Of a stretch of DNA of 64,000 bases, positions 11,060 to 23,361 are shown piece after piece. The translations under genes and the position numbers were made by a program. The stretch comes from Monilinia fructicola (lineage: Eukaryota > Ascomycota > Leotiomycetes > Helotiales > Sclerotiniaceae): the NCBI GenBank assembly GCA_008692225.1, contig VICG01000004.1, positions 1,798,501-1,862,500 on the forward strand, in the 5' to 3' direction. Numbering within the stretch: the first letter of the stretch is position 1; each line of letters opens with the position of its first letter. The notes below the pieces were generated by a model, which was not told where the DNA came from, ran no database searches, and saw only the letters and a program-made list of their open reading frames with translations.

Positions 11060-12028
11060 CTATTCAAAGATCTTCTCTAAAATCATACTTCCACCACGAC
11101 CGCCTCTCTGCATCCCTCTCCCGCCCCGCATCCCTCTTCCTCTCTGCATCCATCCTCCCCTTTGCATCCATCCTCCCCTTTGCATCCATCCTCCCCTTTG
11201 CATGCCTCTTCCTCTCTGCATACCTCCTCCCCTTTGCATCTCTCTCCCCTCTATATCCCTCTCCCTCTGCATCTCTCTTCCTATCTGCACTGCTCTTTCT
11301 ATCTCCATTGCTCTTTCTATCTGCATCTCTCTTACTATCTGCATCCCTCTTCCTATCTTCCTTGCTATTTCTATCTGTATTGCTCTTTCTATCTGCATTG
11401 CTATTTCTATCTGCATCTCTCTTTCTATCTGCATCCCTCTTCCTATCTGCATTGCTCTTTCTATCTGCATTGCTCTTCCCCTCTGCATCTCTCTCTCCTC
11501 TGTATCCCTCTCCCTCTGTATCAACCTCAACAAATTATTCTCCAGCTCGCTCGTCTTGCCCTTCCACTTTGAAACTACATTCACTATGTGTAATGATTCA
11601 TGTTTAGACGCTGGTTTGCGCTCTTTCTGAAGTTCAGCGAAATATTTGTTCCAAGTCTCATACAAGATCCTCTCGAACCTTTTATACCCCATCTCGTCCG
11701 TCGCAAAAGGCAATTCCGCGAATGTCTTCGCACATGTTTTCTCCGAAAATCCTTCATTGCAGCCTCTGTCGCATATAAAATAGCAGGCATCGGGCAAGGT
11801 ATAGCATGGTTCCTCTGAAGGAATTGCGATCTTGTCGCCGAAATGGCCGCAGATATGGAATTTGGTGACATCGCGGTAATAACTATTGTAGACTTGATAG
11901 ACACTGCCGACTGGGGCTTGTTTTGATGTCTTCGTCATGTCGTTGTATTGTAGCATGGAACGTGCGATATTGGACCGGGTGGACGAACGATGAACTGTAT
12001 AACGAGATGTTGCGATAATGTGCCACAA
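11060..12028 (-). CDS. uncharacterised protein with 6-residue tandem repeat tail
   Basis: Single open frame of 322 codons; the Met at codon 31 (MTKTSKQAPV) is an equally good start. The N-terminal half (~residues 30-165) is a normal-looking globular region with several Cys and His (HICGHFGDK, CYFICDRGC), which could form disulfides or bind metal. From ~residue 170 the protein becomes a hexapeptide repeat of the form (E/R)R-x-M-Q-(I/R) for about 24 units, first Ile-rich (ERAMQI), then Gly/Trp-rich (GGWMQR). The repeat is encoded by an 18-bp minisatellite. Charged helix-like units suggest a coiled coil or fibrous tail. I recognise no family; it is probably lineage-restricted. The opposite strand also stays open in all frames because of the repeat, but only this strand continues into the non-repetitive region. 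Confidence 0.6.
   Translation of the reverse strand: MWHIIATSRYTVHRSSTRSNIARSMLQYNDMTKTSKQAPVGSVYQVYNSYYRDVTKFHICGHFGDKIAIPSEEPCYTLPDACYFICDRGCNEGFSEKTCAKTFAELPFATDEMGYKRFERILYETWNKYFAELQKERKPASKHESLHIVNVVSKWKGKTSELENNLLRLIQRERDTEEREMQRGRAMQIERAMQIGRGMQIEREMQIEIAMQIERAIQIEIARKIGRGMQIVREMQIERAMEIERAVQIGREMQRERDIEGREMQRGGGMQRGRGMQRGGWMQRGGWMQRGGWMQRGRGMRGGRGMQRGGRGGSMILEKIFE
11100..11525. repeat. 18-bp minisatellite inside a coding region
   Basis: Plus-strand period is 18 bases, consensus about TCTGCATNNCTCTTTCTA, with roughly 23-24 imperfect units. Units at the 11105-11230 end favour CCCCTTTGCATCCATCCT; units at 11280-11480 favour CTCTTTCTATCTGCATTG. Since 18 is a multiple of three, copy-number change keeps the reading frame of the minus-strand protein. 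Confidence 0.85.
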
Positions 12029-14131
12029 TTCTGAAGGTAGGAGAACTTTATATTTCTTTCACAGAGTCGAGAGTATGGTATTAAGACCTGTTGAAGAAAT
12101 GAACACGTTTAAAAAAGGGTTAGGTTTTGGAATTAAGTAGTATACATCGAATGGATATTGACTCACTGAGTTCTAGGTATTGTGCGCTATTTACTCATAC
12201 AACTAGTAAGAGCCATGATGAGTCGCCGCTGGAAAATACATGTTAATATAATTTAGTGTATGAGTAGCTATAATGATTGAATGATTCCGAATCACTCTTA
12301 AGTGAGATTCTCTTCAGTGGTGACTCTAATCAGCATAAATTTCCAAATGCCAAGTATCACTGATGGTTAATGGATCAGCTGCAAATTTGTTGAAGGCCGT
12401 TTTCATTGAGGCAAATTCACGCTTCTACATTGGATGTCTATGCAACCTTCAGGGGAATATCCCAAGATCAAGGATTCTTCCATCTTTGAGATGGTTTGAT
12501 ATTCTCTAGAGATATGGCATCGTCCATAGCCCTTTCAGCATCCTTCGCAAACTTCCTAGCACCTGTTTAGTGGGCAGTATTGTGATGATCCTACAACAAT
12601 TATTGTCCGTTGATACCTGTCATAATTCCCTCATATCTATTTTCCGGAGAAAGGATTCAATTTCATCATCTTCGGTTCCCCCAAATGCCGTGATACCTCC
12701 TTAGGACATCTGGAACAATAACTATACGGCAGTTGATTGTATTAGTTTGCCTTAGGATTTAGATTTTTTCTCAGAAACAGCAATTGGGACATCTTCTGCC
12801 CTGGCTGTAGAGCTTCAATTCTTGAAAGCAAGATCTTCCTTGCAGCATATAAGTCGGTCGATTCAAGTCTTTTTCAGAATAACGACCATGTCCAGCTTCA
12901 CGATCTAAGTAATCGCCGGAGATATAAATATCCGTGAGTAGCTTAATTGGTTCCATACTTGGAGGTCCTTACAAGCTGTTTCTACATCACAAAAAGTGAG
13001 CAATGATACACGAAACTTGGGCATTGGATGACCGCAAACCGGCAACAACTTTCATCATTTACGCTGCCAGAAGAGTGGATTATGTTTTGTTTGATCTTTG
13101 ATCCTAGTATACAATCTCAAGTACACCAAAATGACCTGCTTTCATAGTTAGAGTCAATATGAATACCAAAAAGTGGCTGTACTAAAGAATGATGTAGTCC
13201 AGACTGCAACAACGACCATAAACTATTTCACAAACTCGCAATCGTTTGAATGACACCAATCATATTACTCGTACCCGTTCTGGCAGATAAAGAATATAAT
13301 TGTTTTCATTATTGGCCCTCATCTAATTGACAATAATTATCACCCACCGAGAAAGATGTAGATTCAAGCTTTCAAACCGAATCACGCGAGTCGAGAAGAA
13401 TCATCCTAGAAACTGACCGAATGATTCCCCATGGCTTCCTATACAATTCGAGCTACCTTTTATCCTCCCACTATTTTGAGGTAATCACAGTTACTCGTCT
13501 ATAACTGGACGACGGTATTTGGGAATGGTCAACGGAGTATTTATCTGTTGTTGCCCAACCGATGATATATAGCAAGCACAATGTCAACCAACCGACACCA
13601 CTTGGCATCTTGCTTCAATACATTTATTGGGAATCCTGGAATCTACTCGGAAGCCTCCATAAGCCGATAGGCACGATAGAGAGATGCCCAGATAGAATTG
13701 GCGTCTTGATGCTAACCTCGATTGTCGAAAGGATTGAAACTCGCTCGCTTGTGTATGTGGGGAGACAAAGTCACCCATGCCATCCCCGCGTAATCAAAAT
13801 CTACCCAAGTGCACGCGCGCACGTGCTTTGGTGATTCGATTTTCGCGCGTTTCCCCCGCGTCGCTTTTTGCCTCTTCCTTTATTCTTCTTCCTCTTTGCC
13901 TTTTGTCACCATACTATTACAAAGATTCATCACATCTCACCTCACGATCTTAAATTCAATCGCATTATTCTTAAAAAAATCACTCGCGAGCATTGGCTCA
14001 TTCTCACAGGTTAAGATATACATACTAGTTATCGCATTTCTAAATTTGTCTTTTGCTTTCCCGAATCCAACCTTGTCATTAATCGATAAGATACAATTTA
14101 TCACAAACGCACAGCACACAAAATCGAGATA
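12029..14131. other. intergenic, possible decayed gene on minus strand
   Basis: No intact gene. On the minus strand two short stretches have protein-like composition: a 61-codon frame with ATG at 12956 ending at 12771, and a segment at ~12600-12710 that includes GGITAFGGTEDDEIESF. They lie in the same direction but in different frames, so a decayed or multi-intron gene is possible but unproven. The last 300 bases are pyrimidine-rich and form the leader of the DUF4211 gene. Confidence 0.3.
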
Positions 14132-16455
14132 ATGAGCTCTTCGAACATATCACGAAAAGAGCGGCGCAAAAAACAAACACGTTTGGCATTTGATTCTATC
14201 TCCGTCGAGGTACCTTCAGGTTCTCCTGCCAAAAATCAAGGACCGTCGCCTGCGAAGGTCAGATATGAGAAAGTGAGTGGTGGCACATCTATGGGAAGTG
14301 GAGGAAGAGTTACTCGTAGTGGTAAATCCTCAGGTTCGCCATTTAAGGCGAGTTCTAGCATCAAAGGAAAGTCTGGAAAAAAGGTGAAGAATGGAAAAAT
14401 CAATTTTGGGTCGTTGCCTACGCCCGAGAAAAGCTCTCAGAAAGATGATACTACTGTTGTAGGTACTGGCGCTGCCAGTGGATCACGTCAAAGCACATGG
14501 GGATCACAAAAGCGGAATCTGATACAAGAGGGTGCAGATTCAGCAGAAGAGTCTACGGTTGAGGTTGAGGCAAAGACCCCACAACGAAGTAATAAGAAGG
14601 AAATCGCAGTAACACGAATTTCGGATAACGAGTCGGACGTTGAGATTACAAGTGATATAAGAAAAAGTTCTGGAAACGGTACATCCGGAAGGCGCTCGTT
14701 CACTGGCCGGGAATTTATTCAAGGTGGAAGCACATACACCGCCCCTCTCCCTTCCTCCGGAACTCGAAGCAGAGCACCAAAAGCTTTATTTCATAGCCCG
14801 AAACTTCCCACCCTTTCGAAGAGTAACCCAAAGAAGAGATCGGTAACATTGTCTGATACAAGTGACGATGATGTGTTTACACCAATGTCTAAACCTCAGG
14901 GCTCACAACGCCCTGGTCTATTCAATCAGAAGATAAATGCAATAAGTCAAAGTAGTAATAAGTCTTGTGAGGAGGCGGATGATGACTCTGAGGGTGATAT
15001 ACTACCATCTTCTACTAGGCGTCGACTAGCGACGCGGATAGTCCCGCAAGCTACACTCCAGAATGATTCAGATGACTCGGATGATGAGCCTCTGACATCG
15101 CCCATGAAGAGGAAGCGTCCAACGATTATTTCTGACGACGAGGATAGTGACATTGAATCACCCGTCAAGAGAACGAAAGTCGTGAATGAGGTTGACTCAG
15201 ATGATGATTCGCCACCCATGACTAAGCTATCCGATATTACCCCCCCTCAATATGACAGTCCAGCTCCTTCTCCACAAGTCAAAAGAACAAAACGTCCGCC
15301 TAGGAAACACAGAACTGCCAAGCAGAAGCAATTGGAAATCCTTAAACGCAAGCGTGCAGGAGAGAGTAATCCTGTTCTTACAGATTCTGAATCTGAAGAA
15401 GAAGAAGAGGCTCGTGGTTTGTATGATTCAGGTAGTGATGCACTAAGTACCTTTGAAGACGAGGAAGATGACGAAGATGGGGGAGCAGAGGAGTTCCAGG
15501 AAACACGGAAACGAAAGTCACCAAAGAAGCCTGCACGAGAGAATGAGGATGAATACGATTCGGACTTTGTCGACGATGATGATAATGGCCTTCTTGGGAT
15601 TCCAGACTACGCCATGATTCCCCTTGAATTCACGGCCGCAGCTCACAAACCTCTTAAGGAACATTTCAGCGAAGCGGTTGAATGGTGCGTTCAGAATAAA
15701 ATCAATCCCGGGTTCAATCAAAGTCTTATGCCCATCTACAAATCGGCTTGGAACAAGCTTGAAAATGCGTATAGTGGTTTGAGTGGTAGCAAATTCGTCT
15801 CGACTTCATGGACTCGCGACTTTACGAAAGCTCTTTATGCTCGTCCAGAATTTGTCACGAGAAGACTACATCCCGGAGAAGCTGTTGATCTCTTGGGCGA
15901 GACTAAGTGCGAGGCTTGTAATCGTAGGAAACATGTTCCAACATGGGGTATTTCACTTAGGGGTTCCGCGTACTATAAGGACAGCTTGGCCGAAGTAGAA
16001 AAGGATGACAGTAGTACTGAAGATAATGACGAGGAAGAAGATTCTGATGATGAGAAAGATACAAGAAGTTTGAACAGCAAAGACGAACCTTTACCGCCTC
16101 AAGACAAGGAGTACATGATTGGCGCGTAAGTTACCATTATCTCCGAAAATTACAGCAGGTATTTGGACTAATCTTTTGGTACAGTGTATGCAAAGAAAAT
16201 GCCGAAAATGCTCATACGCTCATCCATTTGAAATATGCACTCAACCAATGGGTCATAGGTAGTCTAGAAAGTCAGGGACATCTAACCATCGAGAAGCTTG
16301 CGAAGAGAGATAAGATGAGCGCGAGAAAAAGACAAAAGGAGGTCAATGGGATCGTAGATAGATGGAAGGAAGAGAAAGAGATCAAGGAGTTGTACAGAAT
16401 CTGGAAACAACAACTGGAGACGGCGGAAAATGCCAGTACAACGGGAAGACGTTGA
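14132..16455 (+). CDS. DUF4211 domain protein, acidic and Ser-rich, nuclear type
   Basis: Two exons, 14132-16125 and 16185-16455 (GTAAGT donor, GGTACAG acceptor), giving 754 residues. The first ~480 residues are disordered with Lys/Ser-rich and many acidic DSDDD-type blocks, and several KRxK stretches that could be nuclear localisation signals. The DUF4211 domain covers ~485-640, starting at LLGIPDYAMIPLEF and including EHFSEAVEWCVQNKI and a CEAC pair in KCEACNRRKH, which suggests a zinc-binding knuckle. The C-terminal exon adds a conserved-looking helix region (HLKYALNQWVIGSLESQG) followed by a Lys/Glu-rich helix. Members are uncharacterised fungal nuclear proteins; a chromatin or DNA-linked role is inference from composition and the Cys pair. 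Confidence 0.85.
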
Positions 16456-17394
16456 TGAAGTGGTGAGGGTTATATTGACCATAGCGGGGAGAGCATGGCG
16501 ATTCAGGGGGGAAGTGATTACACGGCGCATAAGTGGAAGCGGACACGGGTGTGTTTTTATCATCATGGGCATCAGGGGTTTGTGAGCAAGATTTTAGGGC
16601 CAGGGATGATTATCTCAATTCGTAATTTCAGAGGTAGTGGGTGATTGGGGATTTGGGAAGCAAAATTTGGGAGTAAAAATTTGAGAGTAAATAAATAATC
16701 ATGATGCAGCGAGATCTCTCATAGACTCCAACGGCAAAAGGATTGATGGTTCATAATTATTGGTATCCCCATCTTCACCACAACCTTGATACTCAAGCGG
16801 CTAGGATTATCAGCCAATCCCCAGCTAGCTACTTTACTTACAGTGGGTAGCTCGTTCGGAAAAAGAAACACAATAGTCTCATACTTAGTATATCAACATT
16901 TAGGTACTAGTCTTCTTAGCCTTTTCCGTTCCAGACGTGGCGATGACAAGGATTTGATCATGTCTGTCCTGGACAGAGTACGTGCACTGTTTGTTGTGCG
17001 GAGCTCGGGAGTACGAAGACGCCTCCGCGTAGGGAAATTGATGGACCTCGGGATTGCTGGATGTAGAGTTGGCGTGGGAAGGCTGGGGGTCGCTGAAGGG
17101 GGTGGTTGTGGGATTGGTCGTTTCTTGGGGGGGAGGGGGGTTATTTACTAGGTATGTCAGGTGCAGAGGTGCAGAGGTGCATAGGTGGTTGTGGTGGTGG
17201 TGGTGGTGGTTGTTGTTGTTTGATCTTGGTCTTGATGTTGATGTTGATGTTGTTGTTGATGAAGTCATTTGTGTTACGCCGCAAGGTTTGTTTTGGATGA
17301 AGGGGAAGCAGGAAATAGGACGGTGTGAGGTGTGAGGTGTGAGGTGTGATTTGATGATTTGATTGATGATTTCATCGGAAGTTCTAGAAAATCA

Positions 17395-17427
17395 TCATAT
17401 CATATCATATCATATCATATCATATCA
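17395..17427. repeat. ATATC pentanucleotide array
   Basis: About six tandem ATATC units followed by CATACACATACA-type repeats up to ~17460. Confidence 0.85.
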
Positions 17428-17904
17428 CATATACATACACATACACATACACACATACATACGGTAGGTTGGTACAACCTTGTTAGTACCCGAACACAGA
17501 TTCTGGGGAAAGTAGATTGGGTGAAGGTGAAATAAATTGGGATCTGCGACTGGGGATTTTCTTGGTTAGAGACAGGATGGGATATGGCTTAGTCAGGAGA
17601 CATGGATGATGGATACGTCAGATTTCAGATTTGGGGGATTTGATGGTGAAGGGGAGAATGGCATGATTGTTTGGGAGGTATTGGTGGTTTGAGGAGGGAG
17701 CCTGGGTATTACCTAGGTAGGTGTGTGTGTATTGGATTAGGTAATGGGTAGGGAATAAACAAAGAAATGGAAGGGTGCTTTGAGTGAAGGCGGCAGTTGA
17801 AAGGCCATTGAAGTTCCATTGGCTTACGTCGTATGATGATGTATGGATATCACAGGTACAGGTATGTGTGTCGGTACACAATGAATAAGTAGGAATGAGT
17901 GAGT

Positions 17905-17945
17905 GAATGAATGAATGAATGAATGAATGAATGAATGAATGAATG
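17905..17945. repeat. GAAT tetranucleotide array
   Basis: About ten tandem GAAT units, non-coding. Confidence 0.9.
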
Positions 17946-19409
17946 CTTCCTTGGTAGAAATTCAACACCAATAGTGATCACAACGAAAACGAGAATGAAA
18001 TCATGACGCGTTGAAAGGAGAGGAGACGAAAGGGAAATGCAGATGGGATGAATGGATGGGATGGGATGGGATGGCAATGGTTCATTGATTCCAACTCCAC
18101 GGGATTTTCCTTTATGCAATTTAATTAGTTCTAGCATTGGAGTTTGATTTGTATCCATGGATGGATACAAGTATATATACAAGTACTCTATCGGGAATTC
18201 ATCTACAATAAAGTACCTACCTAGGTAGGTACACTGATACAGTCCTCCGTAGGCGTCCATGGATAGATCTTGAATCCATCTAGTCCATTTAAGGCTATAG
18301 TTCCAAGAATGGTACGGGGCGTGGCGTTAGCTCCCGCCAATTAAATTAATAATTAATAGCTAGCTTATTCCAGGTTGACTAGATGACCTTGATCTTACCT
18401 AACTAGGTACCTACCCAATTGGGTAAGAAGCTTAAAAAAAGTGACGTAGTAGATGAGAATGGGAAAGTACAATTACAATTACGATTTGTTCTCATTCCAA
18501 CTTGCGAGATGGTAAAAGAACAAACAAGGCTTTTTCTATAGCTATCAAATCAAACAAATCTTCAGATCACATTAGTTCAGTTCGGATGAAATGAAATCAA
18601 ACGGGGTAAAAGAGCAAGGAATTAAAACAAGGCAAATGAAGTAACCGGGAAGAACATACATGTAGATGATAACATGGAAGAAGGAACCTGGAAGTACCTA
18701 CCTAGGTAGGTACTCAGCACCCCCAGGGCTCTAGGTAGGTGAGGTAAGGTGAGGTGAGGTAAGTGCGATTATCTAAATAAGAGAAGCCCTTTCTTATTGT
18801 TGTTGTTTTTGGATTTCTACTCTTCTCCTTCTCTTTCCATACTTTTGATAAATCCAAACAATATCCAGTACCACACATACGATACGCATCATACATACAC
18901 ACCTCCCTAGCACTCATCAACCTACCTAGGTACCTCACCTACCCGTGGACCTATCTAATCATCTAATTGTTCATCCAAGCACAACAAACAACCGTCCAAA
19001 CGAATACGTACCTAGGTACTCATCCCTCATCCCTCATCCCTCATCCTTCAACAAATACCAACATCCATCCATTACCTACTACCTGGGTAATACCAGGGAC
19101 TTTTTGAATATCAATACTAGACATCAACAATAACCCATCGAGTATTCACTCCAAAAACCAATAACGTCATCATCTCAATTGACCTCCACCCGGACTCGTT
19201 AAGGTTGATATATCAAGCTTTAAAAGCTTCAAGTTGCCTCATCACCGCGTACCTTTTCCAACTTCTACGAATCTCAAAATTTGATACCATACCGTCACTA
19301 TCCTCGAATAGAGAGAAAGACTTCTTTCTTCTACTCTCGACTTTTCTACATCCTTTCTTTTCCTTTTCGTGATACCCAATTACTTAAACTTAATCAATAA
19401 ACCACAATC

Positions 19410-22400
19410 ATGTCTGTCAATGTACCTACCAACCAGCAACAAAAGGAAGCGGATATCCAACGTAAATTGCAAATTTACGGAATCTTCAAAGGTATGCATG
19501 CTTTTGTTGTTCCTGTCATCTGGGATGCCTTCATCTACAGGTTTACTAACATTGATTTTGTATAGCCTTCCAAGCTGGAAAGGTTCCATCGGTGAGTATT
19601 TGGTTCAAATTCTCTATCTGTGTGCGATTGCTAACCCCTCATGTTTAGAATGAACAAATTGATATTGCCCTCAACAGCTTTCTCGCCTCACGCCCTTTGT
19701 CCAAACCATCCGAGAAACTTTCTCAGGAAGGTCAAACTTTAGTTCAAGAATTCCGTTCCATTGTCGAACAGGCACAACATCTTCTTCTTTCCAAGAACAG
19801 TGATGAGATTCTTCAAGATTTCATCTGGCGGTGCCAGATGATTGATGGCGGAGCAGCAGCGGTTCCAGGAGCTCCAGTTGACCAACAAACTGCTCAGCAA
19901 CATGGTCAAGAGGTAAAGGATGGTTTCAAGACGCTTGGTCAACTCATCATTACCAACGGAGAATTCCGCAAGCTTTGTGAGTTAACATGATGCGTCAAAA
20001 GTTCGTGTCGAGTCTAACGTTTGAAATAGTGAACGACGCTGTGGTTCTTCTACGTGATATTGCCGGGGATGCTGCTACTAATGCTGCTGGCAAGGTTAAC
20101 CCTTCCGAAGATCAATTGAGTCAAATCGATCGACCCGCGGATGACAACGTCTGGCATGATAGCCCAGATATATCATCTGGTAATGTCAAGAATCAGATGA
20201 AGCAGAGATTCAAGAAAAATCAGCCCATTGACAAAGATGATGCTAGAGATGCTGTTGGCAACGCTAGTCAAAAAGCTCACCCAAATGACTCTCGTGATCC
20301 AGCGGATACTGCTCAGTTGGCTGGTCGTGATCAGCAATACAACGCAGCTTCTGGTGTTGATGGTCAAGCTGGTGCTCAAGCTGGTGTTGACACCTTGAAG
20401 CAACGTGCTTCCGAGAATGTCCCCGAGGAGACAAAGCAACGAGGCCGCGAGACTAGAGATAGAACTAAAAACTATCTCCGTGGAAAGATGCCCGAGGAGC
20501 GACGAGAGCAACTGATCTACAGACTCAAAAAGATGGTTGTCGAGGTTCAAGGCCATCCAGATTGTCAGTTGAATGGAGATTCCCTTTTGTTAATGAAGCT
20601 AACCATTGGCAGATATGCAAGCAATCACCACTCTTCTCGACTTGGCCGAACAGTACGGAGGACACGCACAGCATGTTGGTCAACAAGGATCTGGGGCTGT
20701 GAAAGGTGCACATGCTGACGATTCTTTAACGACGGCTGAGAGAGACTTGAAGGTTTGTAACCCCATGGAGACATCAAAGGTACTCTTTGGGCTAACATTA
20801 TGCAGACACTACTTGAGCGTTTTGCAAACTACACATCTGCCGATGATTTTATTGATTCAATCAACGCTATCTATCGAGACGCTGATAAAGACCCAGAATT
20901 AAAGAACTGGTTTAGACAAATTAACGCCTTCGTTCGCAGATGCCTCAAGGAACAAGGCTACATCATGGATGATGATTCTACTAAACGTTGGAATGAGCTC
21001 TACGACAGAGGCAACTTCCTTCTGAGAGACCGCTACAGACCTCATACTGATCGTATCGTTGATGAAATCAAGTTTTTGGCCAATGAGTTTGATAATGACC
21101 CACAGAATAAGAAATTTGCACAAACGTGCCAAAAATTATTCAATGATTTGGGCAATGATGAGAATGGGAAGCCAACATTCAAGACACACTTGGTAAAGGA
21201 TTTGGTCAATGTCATCATTCCAGCGACGTTTGAGGAGATTCGATACATGCCCATTCCTAGACTCGAATACAGAGATCCCAAGACAGAACTCGTTGTCGAG
21301 AATTTGGTTATTGAGAGCAATAACCTTACGCCAAATCTGGTCGATGTTATGCATGGTGTGTTTTAATTTTTTGTTTTCCATATTTTCCTGCGGGGCAATG
21401 AACTGATTGAATATATAGAAAGCAATTTCCGCTTTGGCCGCAAGGGATTTGAAAGTAAGAAGAGAGGCTCAGTCACTGTCAACGTTTCAGGAGTCCAGAT
21501 GGACCTGAAGGATGTCTCCTACTATTTCAAAAGGAAGAGTAGTTCACCAATTCACCACGACCAGGGTATTCTTGACATCTTTCTGGGTGGTACTGGATTC
21601 AGTTTCAAGATGAAGTTGTCCACTGCCGAGCAGAAGGACAGACAAAACTTCCTCAAGGTTGACAACGTTAAGGTGGACATCAAGCACTTAAAGCTCAAGA
21701 TCAAGCAATCAAAACACAAGCTTCTATTCACTGCTGGTAAAGCTTTAATGATCAAACCTCTTACAAAGGCTATTGCAAAGGCTGTTGAGGCAGCTATAAA
21801 GCAGAAGTTTGAAGAAGCTGATGCGTTTGCATATAAGATCAAGGTTGAAGCTGACCGAGCGCAAAACGAAGCAGCGAACAACCCAGAAAATGTCCCCAAC
21901 ATCTATCGCAACTATGTCTCCGCTATTCAGCGACAACTCACGAAGGGCAAAGCCAAGACAGAGAAGGTTCAACAGGCTGTGCAAGACAAAGAGTTTAAGA
22001 TGGTGATGACAATGGACGAGTCAATGTTCCCCAACGTCAGCTTGCCAGGTGGTATCTCATCCAAGGCAACGGAGTACAAGAATCTCGCCAATAGTGGTGG
22101 GCAATGGGGATCGACTGTTTTTGGACTTGGCTCCGCTCAGAAATCTTCCAATCTTCCACTCGCAAAGAAGGTTGAAAGAAAGCCACACTCAGTAGCTCAA
22201 GGTGGTGTTAAAGGTCCACAAAATCTTGGCAATACCAGCTCGGTTGCTTCAAATGGTTCCCCAGACTACAGCCAAGGTGCTCAACTAGGGAGCCAACAGG
22301 GTTATGGCCAACAAGGTTTTAATCAACAAGTTGACCAGGCTTTTGGTAACGCTGTTGCACAACCTGCCACCACTGGTACCGGCCTCCTAAGTGGTAACGG

Positions 22401-22500
22401 TGCTGCAAACGGTGGTACCTTGAACCAAAAGAACGTTGTTACTAACGGCGGACACACTCAGTTGGGACTCAACAACCCTGTTCTCCAAGGTAGAGGTTGA
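19410..22500 (+). CDS. HAM1-like protein (HAM1_N/HAM1_C domains)
   Basis: Seven exons: 19410-19491, 19566-19591, 19649-19976, 20030-20563, 20613-20752, 20806-21355 and 21419-22500. All splice phases agree and give 913 residues. The second exon is only 26 bases. The order matches fungal proteins carrying HAM1-like N-terminal (formerly DUF5923) and C-terminal (formerly DUF4449) domains: helical N-terminal two-thirds with a Gln/Asp-rich linker (~250-300), then from ~500 a beta-rich region (PIPRLEYRDP, RKGFESKKRGSVTVNVSG, DIFLGGTGFSFKMKL) that resembles lipid-transfer (BPI-like) folds, then an Ala/Lys helix and a Gln/Gly-rich tail (~770-913). The family takes its name from hyphal anastomosis, but the molecular role is unclear; a membrane or lipid role is inference. 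A 2-kb promoter with ACCTAGGT palindromes lies upstream. Confidence 0.85.
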
Positions 22501-23361
22501 CCACCTCTATTCAACACACCCTTTGCTTCACTTATGTTATACGAAATGGGATTGTTTCTTCCTAAGATACCACTATCGCGGATACCACTTGCATTTTTGG
22601 GTGTCGGCGGGTGAAAGTACCACATATTACGATGATGTAATGGAGGAGGATTTCATTTGTTTTTGTTTGTTTGCGTGGACTTTATTTTGATACCTTCTAT
22701 TTACTTTCTGGTTGCTGATCTATTTGGTACTACCAAGATACCACAGCGTTTTAGTGGGTTGAGGCTGAAACAAAAGCGACGAATAGGCGGCAATGGGCAG
22801 TAATGACATTGGTGAGAGGGATGATGAAATCATGATGTGGTGGATGGGACTTTTTTCGACCATGATCTTTGGTACGAGATAGCGTTTTCTTATGCGGAAT
22901 CAAGGTTATCATAGTAATAAAAAGACCGACCTACAGCGATTGTTATGATTTTTCTCTGATGTGAATTTATGCTGAACGCCCGCTGATAAAATTCTGAATC
23001 TCTGATCCTCGCCACCGATTTTAAAGGAGCTTGGTGAAATAGATAAATACTTCACAAACTGCCTCTTCATCAGAACATGGTGAAAATGATAGATTAAGTA
23101 AAGCTTTTAGAGATATTATTTTCTCAATCGTGTTGATATTATCAGATAATTATTATTTACTAGGGCTATCAGTTTTAGGATGGTAGCGTAAATAGCTACC
23201 CCACATTTCGTCATTGGTTACATCGCTGATTAGCTCCGTCATCACAAGGACCTCGGTCGAGTATTGATAATGCAACGGTGCTGATTCGAGAAAGGATCTA
23301 TATCGTTCTATGGATGAGTAAGGAATAGGAGAGCATCTAGGCACTGGGCACTGGGCAGACG
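22501..23361. other. intergenic
   Basis: 3' flank of the HAM1-like gene and promoter of glyoxalase II. The last part holds a direct GGGCACTGGGCA repeat just before the start codon. No gene seen. Confidence 0.45.

Larger units (their letters stand above)
16456..19409. other. 3-kb intergenic region rich in simple repeats
   Basis: No gene supported. It contains a GGT/TTG-type tract (17184-17262), a five-base ATATC array (~17395-17427), a GAAT tetranucleotide array (~17905-17945), GGGAT repeats (~18055-18072), and many copies of the palindrome ACCTAGGT, often inside a longer perfect palindrome TACCTACCTAGGTAGGTA (18217-18234 and 18695-18712). The right end carries the promoter and a pyrimidine-rich leader (19310-19370) of the HAM1-like gene. 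Confidence 0.6.

Noticed and set aside
11056..11630. Three long plus-strand frames, Leu/Ser-rich and membrane-like
   Set aside because: They are the reverse complement of the 18-bp minisatellite, which is open in all frames because of its period. Only the minus frame extends into unique coding sequence.
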